Part shown: piece by piece, positions 61,492-64,000 of the stretch
Layout of the letters: the number at the start of each line of letters is the position of its first letter
How positions within the stretch are numbered: position 1 is the stretch's first letter
DNA from: Planctomycetaceae bacterium
GTDB taxonomy: Bacteria; Planctomycetota; Planctomycetia; Gemmatales; Gemmataceae
DNA: 64,000 bases
Reading direction: 5' to 3'
Assembly (NCBI GenBank): GCA_013823135.1
Contig: PNLP01000043.1
Location: 1-64,000, forward strand
Position numbers and translations under genes: made by a program
Notes under the pieces: generated by a model
What the model was told of the DNA's origin: nothing
The model's input: the letters and a program-made list of their open reading frames with translations, nothing else
Databases searched by the model: none

Positions 61492-62691
61492 ATGACCACT
61501 ACCGTGAACGAGAAGTCGTACCGCCGGGCGCTCGACACCATCGCTACGAACTGTGGGGCGACGGCAAAAGACCTCCTGACCGCCGGGCACTCCTACCTGA
61601 CACCCGAGGTTGTGATTTCCATTGCGAAGACGAGCCCGGAACGCCAGCAGGTGGAGATGGAGCGTGTCGGACGAGGCGAGAAGCCCCTGAAACAAAAAGT
61701 CGATGTGTTCGATACGACTGGGTACGGCGAGATCGGCAGTCGAATCCCCCGGGCGTATGGGAAGGTCAACAAGCTGTCCCAGGCGGTCGCTCGCTTCGCG
61801 AAGCGGTTGACAGATGACGATCGTGTTGCCGACGCCGCAATCAATCGCTTTCTGAGCGCCAGTGGACAACTGTTTAAGGCGGTCCGGCGTCACTATCAGA
61901 TTCGCCCCGCGAACGAACCCGACCTCGCACCGGCATTCAACTTCAAGCCGTGGCGTGACTGGTCGGGTTCTTCCGACGACGAAGTTCGCGTTCCAAAAGT
62001 GGCACGCGGACTGACGTGCGGGATCGCCTTCATGGAGAAGTGCGTCAGGGATCTGCGCCGCCTGCCCGACATGCCCGCGGACCGGCAGTTCTGGCCCTCC
62101 CGGCTTCAGGCGCACAGCATTCTCGTGCAAATCTTCGAGATGATCCGCACGCTGCTCCGCACTCAGGAGATGCTCGCCGGTCGTCCCGCAACTCCACGCA
62201 TCGTTACCCACTCGAAACCGGATGGGGACGCTGTGGCAGCAGCGTGGCTTGCGGAACGGTTCTGGTATGAGGGCCGATCGCCGGAGATCACATTCGTCAC
62301 CTACGACCACAATTGGGCATTGGGGTCACCGGCAGATTGCGTCATCGACATGGGTGGCCTTTACGCACCTTCACTGGGGCTGTTCGACCACAAGCAACCC
62401 GCGTTTGCCGACCGGCACGACTCCTGTGCAACCCGACTCCTCTGGGAGTACCTCATCAAGTCTGGTCGTCCTGTGCGGCACCTCGAATCGCTGGTGAACG
62501 TGGTGCACGCTGGGGACTCGGCTGGCGCACGCTCGCGTTTCAAGGACGAGTTCGCCGAGAGCAAGCGGGCCGGGTTCCACATGGCGCTCAAGGACGCGAA
62601 AGCCGAGCACACGTCTGACGCGGACGTCTACCGGGCGATGTGTGTGTGGCTCGATCGTCACCACAAGAAAATCGTCAGTTCAGCGGGTTGA
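61492..62691 (+). CDS. DHH-like phosphoesterase with extra N-terminal domain
   Basis: 399 aa from ATG 61492 with GAGG upstream. The C-terminal half has the DHH-family pattern: THSKPDGDAVAAAWLAERF (about 240, DxD), CVIDMGGLYAP (about 283) and LGLFDHKQPAF (about 298, DHKQ in place of DHH). The N-terminal half (DLLTAGHSYLTPEVVISIAKTSPERQQVEMERVGRGEKP) resembles the HTH-like tail of ParB-type proteins. Members act on nucleotides or RNA/DNA ends; the substrate here is unknown. Confidence 0.6.
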   Translation: MTTTVNEKSYRRALDTIATNCGATAKDLLTAGHSYLTPEVVISIAKTSPERQQVEMERVGRGEKPLKQKVDVFDTTGYGEIGSRIPRAYGKVNKLSQAVARFAKRLTDDDRVADAAINRFLSASGQLFKAVRRHYQIRPANEPDLAPAFNFKPWRDWSGSSDDEVRVPKVARGLTCGIAFMEKCVRDLRRLPDMPADRQFWPSRLQAHSILVQIFEMIRTLLRTQEMLAGRPATPRIVTHSKPDGDAVAAAWLAERFWYEGRSPEITFVTYDHNWALGSPADCVIDMGGLYAPSLGLFDHKQPAFADRHDSCATRLLWEYLIKSGRPVRHLESLVNVVHAGDSAGARSRFKDEFAESKRAGFHMALKDAKAEHTSDADVYRAMCVWLDRHHKKIVSSAG

Positions 62692-62847
62692 ACGAATTGC
62701 CAACGTGGCAAATGGCGAGTTGGGGGCGTGTCATGAGTGGTCTCAGCGCCAGGAACCAATCCGAAGTCTCGTGTATGTTTCGGTAGTCTCATGGCCCAAG
62801 CTCAGGCAGCGTCGCCACGGTTGCGGAGGGACACACGCGGGACGACC

Positions 62848-63396
62848 TCACCCGCCGCGGGCAATCTTCAGGCCCCGTTCGACTGCCTTTTGGTATGCGT
62901 CGTTCCCATCGTGGTGGAACTCGGGATGAAGCGGCTCGAAGTGAAGAAGCGACTCGATGGGTAACTCAAATTCCTTGTCCCAGATGAGCCAGTCACCCAG
63001 GTCGCGATCTTTCATCACCTTCGGCGCGGCGACAAGAAGCCGCAGTTCCCCTTTCTCGGTGACTTCTGCCTGATTCACGAACAGTACGTCAACAATCGTC
63101 TCCTTCCGCTTCATGTAGACGGCGATGAAGTACCCCACCTCTTCCGAGAGGCGATTCCACTCCTCCTCCGCTTCCAGGACTTCCTTCCCGAACTTTCGCT
63201 CCCGTGCCGCTTCATTCGCCTTCTCTCGCTTCCGGGCGAGTCCCGGTTTCCGTTTCTCCTCGGCGGCTATTGCCGCGGAGACGTCGGCCTTGCTCATCTC
63301 GTCCGTGACCTTGACCCCAATCCGCTTGGCATACCGGACTTGTTTCTCGGTCGGCGGATCAAACGGTTCCTTGCGGCCGAAGAGCCAGGAGAACAT
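62848..63396 (-). CDS. Hypothetical protein with short SAP-like N-terminus
   Basis: 182 aa from ATG 63396 (the frame starts at 63474). The start FDPPTEKQVRYAKRIGVKVTDEMSKADVSAAI is a small helix-turn-helix module (PTxKQ..YA..LGI....sK.e.S..I) often attached to DNA-related proteins. A charged helix follows, then a beta-rich domain (VGYFIAVYMKRKETIVDVLF) of unknown type. Downstream of the DUF123 gene on the same strand. Confidence 0.55.
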   Translation of the reverse strand: MFSWLFGRKEPFDPPTEKQVRYAKRIGVKVTDEMSKADVSAAIAAEEKRKPGLARKREKANEAARERKFGKEVLEAEEEWNRLSEEVGYFIAVYMKRKETIVDVLFVNQAEVTEKGELRLLVAAPKVMKDRDLGDWLIWDKEFELPIESLLHFEPLHPEFHHDGNDAYQKAVERGLKIARGG

Positions 63397-63466
63397 CACT
63401 GCGCCTCCGCTGTCGAGTGGCTCACCAACCTCGCGAACGTGAGGGTGGCGAGCGCGTTCTTTCTGA

Positions 63467-64000
63467 TTACTCAAGCAGTGATTCGCTGTCGAGTCGCTGA
63501 CGGTACACTCGTGTGTGCCGTGGCACCGATCCTCGAACTGCGGTCACGAACTCCTCACACCGTGGTCTTGTAGCGACATGAAACAGGTGGGCAGGGCATC
63601 GCTTGCAGTCGTTGCCCCCGCATTGCGGGGCCGGGCAGCAGTAACCCGGCAGGCTCGCCAAGGTCATCGCCCAGGGACATTCCACAGGCTGCCTCTGGTT
63701 GTTGTGCGTCCACCACAACTCGATCGGATGAGCAATCGCTTTCAGATGGTCGATGTTCCATCGGAGCGGCGCGTCGGGGTTGCGGTGGCGACCCGTTCGG
63801 CTCGCGACACCGCCACCGCCAAACGCGCTCCCGATGTATACGACGAACCCTGCTGGCAATCGGAACGTGCCGAGTTTGCCGATGCGTAGCCCCGGATGAC
63901 TCGCGGTCTTCATCACCACCGCGTAGGTGCCGCCCTCCGTTCCCGGACCGGTGGGATTATCGACAAGATGGACGGGCCGAGGAGTGCCGGTGGTTGGACC
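63467..64000 (-). CDS. DUF123 / GIY-YIG-like nuclease domain protein, 5'-truncated
   Basis: The frame is open to the window edge, with GGTYAVVMKTASHPGLRIG upstream of the first start-type codon at 63919, so the gene starts outside. LRIGKLGTFRLPAGFVVYIGSAFGGGGVASRTGRH and APLRWNIDHLKAIA are the DUF123 core (GIY-YIG superfamily); CCPAPQCGGNDCKRCPAHLFH could bind zinc. DUF123 proteins are linked to DNA repair, but activity is unproven. Confidence 0.75.
   Translation of the reverse strand, partial: GPTTGTPRPVHLVDNPTGPGTEGGTYAVVMKTASHPGLRIGKLGTFRLPAGFVVYIGSAFGGGGVASRTGRHRNPDAPLRWNIDHLKAIAHPIELWWTHNNQRQPVECPWAMTLASLPGYCCPAPQCGGNDCKRCPAHLFHVATRPRCEEFVTAVRGSVPRHTRVYRQRLDSESLLE

Overview
The window looks like chromosomal DNA of a planctomycete of the Gemmataceae type. 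Supporting this are the planctomycete-specific families DUF1549/DUF1553 (PSD1), DUF1501 and DUF1559 (H-X9-DG), two PVC-type heme-binding CxxCH proteins, three ECF sigma factors, one paired with a FecR/LamG membrane protein, a DUF4058 remnant, and host DNA of moderately high GC. No rRNA or insertion sequence was seen.

Bases 1-39675 are ordinary chromosome. A 5'-cut esterase and a CBM9-like protein flank a secreted PVC-type cytochrome, followed by an ECF sigma/anti-sigma-like pair and a redoxin-cytochrome-copper monooxygenase fusion. Then comes a minus-strand run: DUF1559 pseudopilin-like protein, sensor kinase, response regulator, DUF1549/DUF1553 protein, DUF1501 protein, MFS transporter. It reads as one regulated surface-substrate system, and the kinase and the DUF1549 protein share the same discoidin-like module. 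Next are a redoxin, a ceramidase, a lipoprotein, galT, nadD, an FHA protein, an acyltransferase, an ECF sigma, a PAS/GAF/receiver protein, a TetR-controlled ABC exporter operon, an SGNH-PVC cytochrome fusion, and an ECF sigma with a FecR/LamG partner.

Bases 39676-47234 hold a clear integrative element. It sits in a tRNA-Pro(GGG) gene and is bounded by an exact 51-bp repeat of the tRNA 3' part. It has a lower-GC gene set: lone C5 methyltransferase, HTH/excisionase-like protein, PrimPol-type primase, SF3 helicase, small proteins and a tyrosine integrase. An inverted-repeat-flanked AT-rich segment right after the helicase looks like its origin.

From 47235 a second, GC-rich element follows: a related integrase, HTH proteins, a ParB-like protein, a CHC2/TOPRIM primase and a P-loop helicase. 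Downstream lie two diverged copies of an origin-like inverted repeat with a broken DUF4058 gene between them. Its right end is not identified.

The most interesting part is 55810-58354: a TROVE/Ro60 gene (rsr) with three well-supported Y-RNA-like units (plus one partial) upstream and one downstream. Each unit is closed by a stem whose sequence differs but whose pairing is kept. Two units contain a circularly permuted tRNA-like module (T arm, acceptor stem capped by a tetraloop, D arm). The last part (58355-64000) holds hypothetical genes, an HsdM remnant, a DHH-like protein and a DUF123/GIY-YIG protein cut by the window edge.
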